The position numbers and the translations under genes were made by a program. Shown piece by piece: positions 12,274 to 24,047 of a stretch of DNA of 64,000 bases. The DNA is taken from the NCBI RefSeq assembly GCF_000801105.2, contig NC_079516.1:18878998-18942997 (forward strand), in the 5' to 3' direction. Source of the stretch: Raphanus sativus. Lineage: Eukaryota > Streptophyta > Magnoliopsida > Brassicales > Brassicaceae. Numbering within the stretch: the first letter of the stretch is position 1; each line of letters begins with the position of its first letter. The notes under the pieces are model-generated. The model saw nothing but the letters and a program-made list of their open reading frames with translations. It had not been told where the DNA came from and made no database searches.

Positions 12274-14683
12274 ATGAAAACACCGACGACGCTCCTCCTC
12301 TTCGTCGGAGCTCTTATCATCTTCGCCGCCGGAAACGTCAGATCCGATGCCTCCGATCATCGTTACAAGGAAGGCGACTCTGTTCCTCTCTACGCCAACA
12401 AGGTCGGCCCGTTTCACAATCCCAGGTAAAACGATCTCTACTCCACCTCCGTCTCGCTAGGTTTTTCAGATCTTAGATCTGAGATCGTATTGTTGATCGT
12501 TGACTGTACATGCGATTGTTGTAAAAGAGCTACGATGAATGTAATGCGTTTACGAGACCGTTAGATCTGAGATTGAATTGGATTAGAGAACTTGATCATG
12601 AGATGACTGATTTTAGTTGTGTGTTGTGATGATGATGATCGCAGTGAGACGTATCGGTACTTCGATCTACCATTCTGTGTTCCAGGTACGATCAAGATTG
12701 ATTGGTTCCCTGTCAATCTTGAGATCTTAGGGACTGACTCACTGTTTGTTTATTTTGATCCGTTGGTTTTGGCAGAGGGAGTGAAAGATAAGAAGGAAGC
12801 TTTTGGTGAGGTTTTGAACGGTGACAGGCTCGTTAGTGCTCCATATAAGCTTAACTTCAGAGATGAGAAAGACTCTGAGACGTACTGCAAAAAGAAGCTC
12901 AGCAGAGAAGAAGTTGAACAGTTCCGAAGAGCGGTTGAAAAGGATTATTACTTTCAGATGTACTATGATGATCTTCCTATCTGGGGGTTCATTGGGAAGG
13001 TTGACAAGGAGAGCAAATCAGATCCGAGCGAGTTCAAGTACTTCCTCTACAAGCACATCCAGTTTGAGATTTTGTATAACAAGGACCGAGTTATCGAAAT
13101 CAGTGCTAGGATGGATCCTCATTCGCTTGTGGATCTCACTGAGGATAAGGAAGTTGATGCGGAGTTTATGTACACTGTGAAGTGGAAGGAGACAGAGACT
13201 CCTTTTGAGAAGAGGATGGATAAGTACGCAATGTCTTCTTCTCTTCCACATCACTTGGAGATTCACTGGTTCTCTATTATAAACTCATGTGTTACTGTCC
13301 TCCTCTTGACTGGTTTCCTTGCAACCATCTTGATGCGAGTCCTCAAGAATGATTTCATGAAGTAAGTTTTGAAAACTCTGACTCTTTAACTCACATCTCT
13401 TTTATCTTTGATTACTAAAATTGTTTCCCAACTTGTAAAGGTATGCACAAGACGAGGAAGCTGCTGATGATCAAGAGGAAACTGGATGGAAGTACATTCA
13501 CGGGGACGTGTTCCGGTTCCCAAAACACAAATCTTTATTTGCTGCATCACTCGGTAGCGGGACACAGTTGTTCACTCTGTAAGTCTCTCTTCATTTCATG
13601 CCGATGCTTCTCTTTTTACCGACAACTAACCATATCTTCCCTTATATGTCATCAGCACTATATTCATCTTCATGCTTTCACTTGTTGGAGTGTTCTACCC
13701 ATACAACCGAGGAGCACTCTTCACCGCCTTGGTCGTTATCTATGCTCTCACATCTGGAATCGCTGGATACACCGCCTCCTCTTTCTACTGCCAACTCGAA
13801 GGAAAGAACTGGGTAAGTACTAAACACCAAACCCTTCCTCTCGAAACCAATCACTGTTTTTAACACAAAGCAATTAAACATCCTCATTTAATTTTCTCAG
13901 GTGAGAAACTTATTACTCACTGGAGGTCTCTTCTGTGGCCCATTATTCCTCACCTTCTGCTTCCTAAACACCGTAGCAATCGCCTACAGTGCAACCGCCG
14001 CTCTTCCCTTTGGAACCATCGTTGTGATCGTCCTTATATGGACACTTGTAACTTCGCCTTTACTTGTATTGGGTGGCATCGCCGGTAAAAACAGCAAAGC
14101 GGAGTTCCAAGCTCCAGTCCGCACAACTAAGTATCCACGTGAGATCCCGCCACTCCCATGGTACAGGAGTGCTATACCTCAGATGGCCATGGCTGGGTTT
14201 CTTCCTTTCAGTGCCATCTACATCGAGCTATACTACATCTTTGCCAGTGTTTGGGGCCATCGAATCTACACCATTTACAGCATCCTCTTCATCGTCTTCA
14301 TCATCCTCTTGATCGTTACCGCGTTTATAACCGTTGCCCTGACTTACTTCCAACTCGCCGCTGAAGATCACGAATGGTGGTGGAGGTAAGGTCACGTTGC
14401 TGATGCACTTGTATTACATCATCGATCGCAGGGATTTTGAACTATTTTAATGTTTATCTGCAGATCATTTCTATGCGGTGGGTCGACTGGTTTGTTTATC
14501 TACGCGTACTGCTTATACTATTACTACGCGAGATCAGACATGTCTGGTTTCATGCAAACATCCTTCTTCTTTGGTTACATGGCTTGTATTTGTTACGGGT
14601 TCTTCCTCATGCTTGGGACTGTTGGCTTCCGTGCCGCTCTCCTCTTCGTCCGTCACATTTACCGGTCGATTAAATGCGAGTAA
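12274..14683 (+). CDS. transmembrane 9 superfamily (EMP70/TMN) protein, 7 exons
   Basis: Seven exons, 12274-12425, 12645-12685, 12776-13361, 13441-13578, 13656-13812, 13901-14385 and 14464-14683, give a 592-residue protein, the usual length of short plant TMN proteins. Residues 1-24 are a signal peptide, followed by a lumenal domain holding the family block [13 protein letters not shown]. Membrane segments start at about residue 228 ([17 protein letters not shown]) and about nine can be counted. The C-terminus ends [12 protein letters not shown]: an FV-type ER-export signal and a KxD/E (KCE) coatomer-binding, Golgi-retention signal of the kind shown for Arabidopsis EMP12. TM9 proteins are endosome/Golgi membrane proteins implicated in protein sorting. 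The closest relatives I recall are AT2G01970 and AT1G14670. Intron 2 is only 90 nt and in frame. The start is the only upstream in-frame ATG giving a signal peptide. Confidence 0.95.
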
Positions 14684-17600
14684 AACTGTTGCTGCCAACC
14701 ACACACTCTCAAAGCATCACTTGCGATTCTTTTTGGTTGAACAAAGAAGATGAAGAAAGAGATCCGTACTTTAGGTAAGTAGATAAAGCTCTTTGTTTTA
14801 GAGCCACAAAGGCACAAACCAAAACATCAAATGGCTTTTTAAGGTTTTATATTCTTAGGGTTATTTTATTACAAATGCTTAAGTTTTTGTCTCTTTTCTA
14901 ACGTTTATGTTCAAACTTGTGTTGTTTAGGCGAGTCTTTTCTACTATAAACGTTTTCTCTCTTTTTGAGTAATTAGTTAACTACATTGTATCTATAATGT
15001 TTTTCGTTTTTCGACTTCACTACATAAAACATGCTAGCTTGAGACGGTAATAAAATCTCAAAACAGAGAGAAACCAGAGAGGAGTGAACGTTTTTTTTTT
15101 TTTTTTTTTTTGAAAACAGGAGTGAACGTTATAACTAATATTAATAGTAACTAATATTCTTAATAATATTAAAAACATAAAAAAAAAAAACAGATTTGCT
15201 GAATCGTAAGTACCATGTACTAGTAATCCCTTCCTATCAAGCGGTCGTAAGTGAAAGTACCTATGGTTGTTTGGGCGGTTGAGGTTCGTGCAGGGAAGAG
15301 TGTTGAAAGAAGAGCTCGATTAAAGGTCTGACTTGTTAAAACTTAAAACACAGTGGTTGTAGTTGCGGGGGTGGAAGTTTGTGGATGTCACTGTTTACGG
15401 TTTGAAGCGTTATTTAGCATTCTGTATGAGTGGTACAACGTTTGAAAATGGTTACGTTTATAGGATATTTGTGACTGATTGATTATAAAATATTACAGCG
15501 GTTTAATAATAAACTAATTGACTGGTCCGTACCCTGTGCGGATGGATAGAGGCGAATGTTTTTAGTGATGAGGTAAATTATGTATAAATAAAACATAAGG
15601 TTAAGGTATCTAATAACGAAAAATAGGCCAAGCTTGAAGTCACCTTTTGGGATCATAACCTTTTGGGATACCAGAAATCCATTTTGATGTTTAACAAAAA
15701 AGTTATTTATATGCATTGTGTAGAAAAACACCTAGTATTATTGTAATCTTCAAAATATTTTTCAGGAATTTCACTTGGAGAATCATCAACTTTTGCAAAA
15801 AAAAATTGTTTGATAGAAACTACTTTTGAAACGATGTGTGTAGTGTGCTTGTCTAATAATCACCAATAGCTGTGTACACTTTGAATAACTCTATGACCAT
15901 AGCATCACCCTTAGTTATATCGTTTCAAATTTTTTGATAAACTAAAGCATGAATTTTTGTCTCCTCGTTGAACATTTAAAAGTTATGAGTTAGAAATAAA
16001 TAAATAATAAGAGTAGCGTCAAAATAGAATAAATAGTTATGAAACATTATTACAATTGTAAATATTAGTTGATTACAATAAAAATAAAAGATGATTCTGA
16101 GTTGCAAAAATTTGTAATATCATTACTTTTTTATCAACGAAAACCATTTCAATGATGTTTCATGATTTTTTGCTATAATTTCTACATAAGCGAATATGAT
16201 ATCAATTTAAAGAAAAATATTAAATTTTTTTAAAAAGATATTAAAACTATATTTCATAAAGTGGTTTGCAATTAGTATGATATCAAGTAATCCATATTCG
16301 AGATAAGGTAAATTATTAATATCACAAATTAACTAATTAAAATCATTAATGTAAATTACATTAAAGCAACATAATAAATATGATATCAAACTTGCAAGTA
16401 ATCCGTATTCAAAATAAGATAAGTTATTAGTGTTTAGTATTATTTAAAAATAAGTGAGAAAAAAGAATTTCGACCAATGAAATTATAAGAAATTTTTGTT
16501 AAACTGTCTGTATGAATTACACGTCAGCATATATAGGGGATAAGATTCCAAAATATCTTTTATAAATTACAACCTCTTATAATAATTTAAAATATATGAT
16601 AAGCCAAGATAAATAATTTTATAAATGTATTTATAATATTTGTAAATGATTTATAAAGCATGTATGAACTATATTAGATGTAAATATTTATACTAATGAT
16701 TTATATACAAATATAATGCTTTATATAAAAATATAAAAGCATTATAACAGTTTATATAAACTCTTTTTTGTTTACTATTTTATGTATTTTACAAATATCA
16801 AAATTGATCAACATTATTATTTTTTTGACAATTTCAACGATTAGTTACCAAATCTTTTTTTGATAATTTCACAATTTCAATGATTATTTATTATTTTTGA
16901 CAATTTCAACGATTAATTGTATTAATTGGTTATAGACTTATCTTTTCTTTTAGATTTAATTAAAATAAATAAAAATTGAGAACCATCGACCAATCAAATT
17001 ATTAGTGATTTATAAAACATGTGAGGATTTTATACGATTTAAATTTTTTGTTTATTATATTATATATTGTATAAATATTATAAATAAAAAAAATCAAACA
17101 TTATTAGTCTTTCCATAATTTGAAAATTAGTTGTCATAAAGTTTTTATTTGTAATATTTTTTTAATTATTTTTGCAAGTGATATTAAATGATCTTAGACT
17201 TACCATAAATTTCTAAATCTAATTAAAATAAATAGAAATTATAAAATCAATGACCAATCAAACTATATAAATTTTCTGAAACCTCACCAGTGATTAACAC
17301 GTAAGTAAAAGTCAATAAAGTGACTTCTCATTTAATATATAGGATGATTACCATTATAGACATATTATAACATTATAAAATATGAAAACATACTATGTTA
17401 TAAAATATAATAATTATTAGTATAATATGATTGATAACAATATTATGTTTATTTATTTAATTTTTAATCAGTTGAAAATTATAATTTTAATAATTATTTT
17501 TGAAGAATTATATTAAAAATTTCAAAAGAATATTTTTTTCGTTTTATATATGTGTATATCTTTATATATGTATGTATGTTAATTTTTTTAAAAAAAATTC

Positions 17601-17740
17601 TAATGAATAGCTAGTTTATTTTTTTTATAAAACAAATTATGATACGGTTTGTAAATTTAAATTAATATATAAAATGTTTACATATTTTATTTATAATATT
17701 TCTATTTAAAATTTAAAATTTAAAATATTTTTGAAAATAA
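14684..17740. other. 3' flank and long AT-rich gene-free tract
   Basis: Contains the TM9 3' region, a T run at about 15092-15111 preceded and followed by GGAGTGAACG, and low-complexity AT sequence. Several stretches between 16100 and 17350 repeat each other (for example ATGATATCAAGTAATCC and ATGATATCAAACTTGC), suggesting eroded repeats. No gene seen. Confidence 0.45.
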
Positions 17741-17746
17741 TTTATA

Positions 17747-17905
17747 TCTATTTATCCACCCACAACCGCAAACGTTTGTTGGAACCAGCTTTTTAATTTT
17801 AAGAGGTTCGAAGCGAAAGCGATTTGTAGCGGTTTGTATGATTGTTTGTAAACGCTGTCAACCGCTACAAACCGCAAAAGCTGCGTTCGGGAAAACCAGT
17901 CATGC
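17747..17905. mobile_element. possible hAT-like MITE relic
   Basis: A block rich in AACCGC and GCGGTT motifs (for example TGTAGCGGTTTGTA and ACCGCTACAAACCGC) forms imperfect inverted repeats, typical of small hAT-type elements in crucifers. Boundaries are not defined. Confidence 0.35.
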
Positions 17906-17999
17906 CCTAAATGTTTAATGAATTAGTTAGAGATAAAGTAGGTTTAAGTAAATCAGAGTCGATTATAAGTTTTAAAGAGGACATAAATGTGAAGTGGAC

Positions 18000-18595
18000 T
18001 CGCTTAGGCCTAATTATTTTACCCAAACCTGAAAACCGGAACCAGAACTGACGAAAAAATATCCGAACCAAAAATTTACAAGTAACTGTTGGATCCAAAA
18101 AAATTCTATCTGAAAAAACTGATCTGAATAGATCTGAATTCGAAAAGAACTGATCCGATCCAATAAGAATCATTCATACCTGACTTAAAAACATGAATAT
18201 CTAAACTTATGATTTCTATATTTTATTTTATGATTTAGTAAAAATGTTCTTTTTTACAATTTTTGTTATTACTTTTATAACATTTTCAAGTAAAATGAAG
18301 GTTTAAATATAAAATTTAAGTTTGAAAATGCTTTATGTTAATTATTAATAGCCTATTTTAAGTTATTTTGTAATTGTTTTTATATATATAACATATTTTG
18401 ACTAAATTGAAGGGATTTGGATATTTATGTTTTTTTCAGATTCTAAATACCCAAAATCGATCTAGACTCGATGCAGACCCGAAAATTACTGATATTTAAC
18501 TGTTTTTTTACTGGTATATTTTATGAACGAGGGAGTAACCGATCTAAACCCGAGAATAACCAATCCGAACCTGATTCGAAGATCCAAACGTCCAT
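18000..18595 (-). mobile_element. TTCGGG-rich element, degenerate, inverted
   Basis: Clusters of CCGAACC/ACCCGAA-type motifs at both ends, reverse-oriented relative to the intact copy at 57651-58323, around an AT-rich core. Edges are approximate. The short frame here is a by-product of the repeat. Confidence 0.5.
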
Positions 18596-19354
18596 GCATT
18601 GAACTCGTAGTACAAGAGAATAAGGAGTTCAGTTATTAATCTCTCTGAATTTATTTTAGGAATTCTCAGAAACCGGATCCTTGTTACAATCAGTTGATTC
18701 TTTGAATACAACAAAGAGATAACCTATTATTTTTGTTGATGAGGTCATATATTCGATTATAACTGATGAGGTTATATATGCGATACGCATATGCAGCCCG
18801 ATTCGTTCTAAGGGCATTTAGTGTTCTTCAGACTGAATTGTTTGTATTATGCGATTTGTTAAGCATGACTCTATTGTTCCCCCTAGTTATGAGTTCACAC
18901 TCGATATGTTGCTCACATTTGTCTGACCTCAAAGCGGGTCCACATTTTTTATTTCGAGCCTTTGAGATGAGATGATTCGTTCTTCGAATTGGATCGAGCA
19001 TTTATGGAGTATGAAACCCACCTTCAATAAAAAGAGATGCATAAGATGTTTCACAAATAGTTAAATTATGCTACAACTTAAAGTATGGAGAAGAAGAAAG
19101 AACCATTGAGTATTAAAAACAAAGGTTTGGCAAAGTGTATTTCTTTTCTTTTTTTAATAAACCAGAGTTTAAATCACAAAGTAATGATTTGCTTAGTAGT
19201 GACTGTTTGGATATCCATTTGAGTGCGTGTTTATTTGGGTTTTGAATTTCAAAACAAAAATAGGTTTTATCCAGTATTTATAAATTTTGGCTCAGAGTTA
19301 GAATGAATCCTTAGAGATTTGGATTAGGTTCAGACACTCATTTAGATTGTGGAT
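18596..19354. other. gene-free interval left of the LTR element
   Basis: No gene. The part at 19195-19350 is an imperfect direct repeat of 20632-20800. Confidence 0.45.
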
Positions 19355-19680
19355 TGATGTAGCGCAAGCTACGATAACACAATGAATCCTATTTAGTCTG
19401 AGAATACCTAGGATCAAAGTCTTCTTGATTCGTTGAGAACTCTCGAGTTCTAGCCGTAACAAGGAAATAAAAGGGTTTCAAACCTCTCTTTATAAAATAT
19501 CAATATCAATAAAACTGATTACAAGTCTAAGCATAAAACACCTATTTATATGAAAACCAAATAATCTAAAAACTATTAAAATCCTTAAGATAATTATAAC
19601 TAATTAAGATAAATATCAAAACAAATAATAAACTAGATAATTAAGATATTTGGAATATATCTAAATATCTCTCTGCATCA
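19355..19680 (-). repeat. 3' LTR (minus-strand orientation)
   Basis: 326 bp, identical to 20245-20570, TG...CA ends; abuts the TGGAT target duplication on its outer side. Confidence 0.95.
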
Positions 19681-19715
19681 TTCTCTCCGGGTTGGAGAAG
19701 ATTCGTCCTCGAATC

Positions 19716-20180
19716 TTAACCGTGGTCTTCGATTAATTTTCCTCTTTTATACCATATATAAAATAATTCTTCAAGCCATCGAATATATTGATCCTTTGTA
19801 TAAAATCCTTTTGTTTGCCAAAAAACAATTACGCCACATGGCATAATCAATTGCCTCTTTGCCCTTTTGAACTTCACAGCAAATTTAGATGAAGAATCCA
19901 ATACGTCTTCAACACCTTGCGGTGGAGAAAGTGTAGACCAATTACCTTCTTTAGACCTTGATATTTGACTTTTGACAGCACCAAAAAAGTCTCTCACGTG
20001 CTTGTTTGTTGACTTGAACACATCCTTGTATAATATCAAATCGACCGGTTTGATAATAATCACGTCTTCACCGTATTGATCATATATTGCAGGACCAATA
20101 ATCTCTTTGTACTCTCCGTACAAATCTGTTGTCGAATTAAATGGATATTCATCCGTTTGATAAAAACACCCAAACGACAT
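19716..20180 (-). CDS. unrecognised 154-aa ORF inside the LTR element
   Basis: Starts at an ATG about 64 nt inside the 5' LTR edge and runs open for 154 codons. It has an acidic N-terminal part (EYKEIIGPAIYDQYGEDV), a basic stretch KFKRAKRQ, and an aromatic C-terminus (WLEELFYIWYKRGK). I recognise no gag CCHC knuckle, protease, reverse transcriptase or host domain. The acidic repeats loosely recall linker regions of crucifer Gypsy polyproteins, so it may be a remnant of the parental polyprotein kept open by youth rather than selection. It may be translated from the LTR promoter; expression is unknown. Confidence 0.5.
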   Translation of the reverse strand: MSFGCFYQTDEYPFNSTTDLYGEYKEIIGPAIYDQYGEDVIIIKPVDLILYKDVFKSTNKHVRDFFGAVKSQISRSKEGNWSTLSPPQGVEDVLDSSSKFAVKFKRAKRQLIMPCGVIVFWQTKGFYTKDQYIRWLEELFYIWYKRGKLIEDHG

Positions 20181-20244
20181 GGTATTGAACGAAGCAGAAT
20201 CAACTTTGATTTAGAAAACCAAAGTGTTGGCTCTGATACCAAAC

Positions 20245-20570
20245 TGATGTAGCGCAAGCTACGATAACACAATGAATCCTATTTAGTCTGAGAATACCTA
20301 GGATCAAAGTCTTCTTGATTCGTTGAGAACTCTCGAGTTCTAGCCGTAACAAGGAAATAAAAGGGTTTCAAACCTCTCTTTATAAAATATCAATATCAAT
20401 AAAACTGATTACAAGTCTAAGCATAAAACACCTATTTATATGAAAACCAAATAATCTAAAAACTATTAAAATCCTTAAGATAATTATAACTAATTAAGAT
20501 AAATATCAAAACAAATAATAAACTAGATAATTAAGATATTTGGAATATATCTAAATATCTCTCTGCATCA
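20245..20570 (-). repeat. 5' LTR (minus-strand orientation)
   Basis: 326 bp, identical to 19355-19680; the tRNA-Met primer-binding site follows directly on the minus strand. Confidence 0.95.
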
Positions 20571-20575
20571 TGGAT

Positions 20576-22315
20576 CCTCATAAATTTGGTATGAGTTTGG
20601 ATACTATTTAAACCAAAGCTTAAATTACAAAGCAATGGTTTGCTTAAAAGTAGGCGTTGGATATCCATTTAATTTAGGTATATATTTAGATTTCAAATTT
20701 TCAGGATTATAGATTTAGATCTCAACTCAAATATTTATAATTTTGATTCGTATTCTGTATGGATTCTTGCGGATTGGTTCATGCACTCATTTGAATTTCG
20801 TAAAAAAAAATTCAAATATACTTTAAAATCTTCAAAATATGAAAATAAAAATAATAAAACATAAAATATAATTAATTTTTTTCCTCTTTGACATGAATGC
20901 AGTAAGGAACAGAGATATATAATACTTTCTTAGTTGAAATTCACGTGCGACAAGACATCTCAAGGTCTAACTTTAAAGGGTGATTTAGTAATTTCAAAAA
21001 CTGAATAAAGGATATTGCAGGCGCGGGGTATATTTGTCTCTGCGAAACATACTGCATAATACGACTCAAATTGTTTTTCTCTTTCCTCTGATACATCGAA
21101 AAGGTAAATAAATAAATTTTGTCTTACTTTCCTTTTTCACTGTAATTTTAGCTTTTCTCGCTTTTCCTGGAAGAAAACACCCATCACTGTAAATAAAATG
21201 GGTAGATATATAATATAAAATTTCCAAAGAATATTGATTTATCTTCGTTTTTTATATGTCTCAATTTGAATTTTGTTTCCTGGCTTATAGCTAACAATGC
21301 CACAATGCATGTTTCATTTTCTGTGTCTCTGACATTTTCTTTCAGCCTTATCTCTTTTGTGGAAAACAATTTTTGTTTGTATTACTGAACGTAAATTATT
21401 TCATTTATTAACAGTAAAGGAAATTGTAATTAAAAAAAATTGAAATAACCAAAATAAGCCTTAATAGTTTGGAGAAATAAATGCTAAAACAGCTGAATTG
21501 TCACATCGTATAAAAGGGTGAAGAAGTAAATGAAAGCAAAGTACATTTTGGACCATGGATGCAAAGACTATAATACCGATAACAGTTATAGATAGTTTAC
21601 TTTTGATCAAAAAAGAAATTTGATAAAAAAAAAGATAGTTTACTAAATACTTCTAGGTTATCAAGTTTACTAAATACTTCTAGGTTATCAATTTTTAATA
21701 CCACTAAAAACTTTAGGTTGATTAGATTTCAGATTAATTTTCCATATTACATGCTGCGTGTTTTAGCTGAAAATTTTTATATTAAAAAGTTTTGCATTAT
21801 TAGAGAAAACAATGGAAAGTGGCTAAGTGGAAAATTACAAAGAACAAATTGCGACATGAGGAAACATGATCTAAGTACACACATAGACATAAAGAAAGAA
21901 AGAGTTGATAAAAAAAGACATAAAGAAAGAAAGAGTTGATAAAAAATAAAGAAATTTATGAACAATATTCTGAAGATTTAAATATACTTGAAATAAAATA
22001 AGAAATGAAAATGCCAAAATCAAATTTACGAGAGCAAACATAAGAACAAAACTGAAAAAGACAAAAAAATGCCTCAGATTTCAGTGCAAAACACAGATAT
22101 AGCAAAGAGAGGGCCCATCCACATAATTGAGCGGCTTACCATTATTAAAATAATTTACATATACTTAAGGAAATAAAGACAAACCGCATCGACTTCTTTT
22201 ATAATAATTAAAATAAATATACAACATTTTGGCCAGCTATATATAACATTTATATTATTATTTTCTTACGCAAACATACAACATATTTTTGTTTGCTAAA
22301 TAAACCCACACCAAA
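20576..22315. other. gene-free interval right of the LTR element
   Basis: AT-rich. 20632-20800 repeats the left flank at 19195-19345. Small tandem duplications occur at 21640-21690 (TTTACTAAATACTTCTAGG twice) and 21890-21940 (GACATAAAGAAAGAAAGAG twice). No gene recognised. Confidence 0.45.
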
Positions 22316-22850
22316 GTGTGGGGTATATTCCTCGTTCGAGAACTCGTCAGGCGCTAGTCGGATGGTCGGGATGGATCTAGCGCTTAACATAAAAATCGGA
22401 GAATAAGCAGAAACTATACGAAGCGGTTTTTTTAACTTTTATTTAATTTATCATATATATACCAGATAACTTAAGAGAATAATCAAAAATCTAATGTGGC
22501 CTAGTGGCCAGCGTTTTGGTAATGTCCATTCTGGGCATGGGTTCAAATCCCCAGTCCTTATTTTTGGTCATTTTCTTAGTTCAGTTTTGAACATGACCCT
22601 TAACCTAACTATGTCGGCTATCTTTTTGTTGTTTTTAAAGTGATTTCTTCATTCTTTTGCTTGATTTGTACTAACACTTGATAAATTTATGAAATATTTT
22701 CGATTTGTAGAGTTTAAGTGAAGTAAAACAAAGTTTTTTCACAGCATCTGATTTTTTGCCGATTACAGCTTAATCCCGGCGGCTTCGATCCGCCTTCCGG
22801 TGAGTAGACAACCCTCGGCGACGCGTTTAGAACAGGGGTATATTTGTCAT
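22316..22850. mobile_element. GC-rich repeat relic with tRNA-like insert
   Basis: Segments such as AGGCGCTAGTCGGATGG and TTAATCCCGGCGGCTTCG are scattered repeat motifs seen in crucifer DNA elements. Between them, 22497-22560 contains a pol III A-box-like TGGCCTAGTGG and a B-box-like GGTTCAAATCC 45 nt apart, suggesting a SINE head. Boundaries are not defined and no tRNA fold is supported. Confidence 0.35.
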
Positions 22851-24047
22851 GACATACAAGTTAAGCATATGGTTGTTTCTTTGTGGAAAGTGTGAAGCAA
22901 TCCCATGTGATCAGAAAATTTCAGGTTAAGCCACTTCCATATTTATCAACTAAGTACATTAGTATATATATGTATATATTTCACTTTGACAAAAAAATGG
23001 ATTTGATTGGTAAACTTGCGGAATAGCAAAATGACGTTTTACGCGATTGCGCAAGTATTTACCAATAACAAATATTGTTGGAATGATAAAAAATGTAAAA
23101 GAGTCACATGTTTGCGTTTTTGCTGATAGAAATATATAAAAAATCAAAAAGTGGAAAAGTGAATTTTAGTAAATTATGATGAAAAAATATAAGTTCAACA
23201 CTTTTATATTACTAAATTATATGCTAATATCATTTTTTTCAAAAATAAATAGCAATAATTTTTATGATAAATAGTTATGTTAAAAATAAAGTTATATTAT
23301 AATTTTTTTTAATATTATGAAATGTCAATCTATTACTAAATATCATATTAAAATATAAGCTAAATATTTATAATAAGAGCTAAAGTAATTTTAATAAATA
23401 TTAGTTATTTTCATATTATGTAATAATTAGTTTTATTACTGATATTTATTTTTCTTATAAAAGGTGAATACCATATAAAATATTTTGATCAATTAAACAT
23501 TTATTCTATCATTCCGCAAATTTTAAATTTTTCTGTAGTTTAATTAATTTTTCCGCAGTTTAAATATTTTTCCGGGATTAAGCGATGATTACAAATCAGA
23601 ACCCTTATTAGTATTACTGTATTAGATTTGGTATAATAAAATCTAACAACTGAATAAATTACACATTGTTGACAATGAACCTTGGTAAAAATAGAAGATC
23701 CGAAATTTATATGTATTGAAGTTCGGGAGTTAACTAAAAGATATTCATTTACTTAAAAGAAAAAACTCTTTGACATATTGTAGGATCACTTTTTGTTTAT
23801 CTTACAAGATCATTCTTTTAGAGTTAGTATTTACGCATTCACATACTTAACATAAAAAATAAATAACAGAAAGGCGCTCCATTCTTGTTTGTATGATTTA
23901 CGAGTTCACCATATTTATCAAAAATCACAACACTTAGTTTAGAATTCGGATCATAAAATACGTTTAGCATGGTAAAAAAAATATCTTTACAAAAAAAAAA
24001 CTCGAACTTCACTACAACAGCGCTAATAACTGAATGGTTTATGAACA
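22851..24047. other. gene-free AT-rich interval
   Basis: No gene or clear element. Repeated TTTTCCGCAGTTTAA strings near 23530-23580. Confidence 0.4.

Larger units (their letters stand above)
19355..20570 (-). mobile_element. young non-autonomous Gypsy-type LTR retrotransposon (1216 bp)
   Basis: Two 326-bp LTRs (19355-19680, 20245-20570) read identically base for base, have TGATG...CATCA ends, and are flanked by the 5-bp duplication TGGAT (19350-19354, 20571-20575). Read on the minus strand, the 5' LTR is followed two bases later by TTGGTATCAGAGCC, the primer-binding site matching initiator tRNA-Met. The other end carries a purine-rich CCGGAGAGAA beside the LTR, preceded by ATTCGAGGACGAATC, a 3'-pol relic typical of crucifer Gypsy elements. 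The 564-bp interior holds one 154-codon ORF and no protease, reverse transcriptase or integrase. Identical LTRs mean a recent insertion. Confidence 0.95.

Noticed and set aside
17907..18173. 88-codon minus-strand frame
   Set aside because: Created by the TTCGGG repeat; same type of frame appears in other copies.
22497..22560. possible tRNA gene
   Set aside because: A- and B-box-like strings are present but I find no cloverleaf with a matching acceptor stem; SINE relic more likely.
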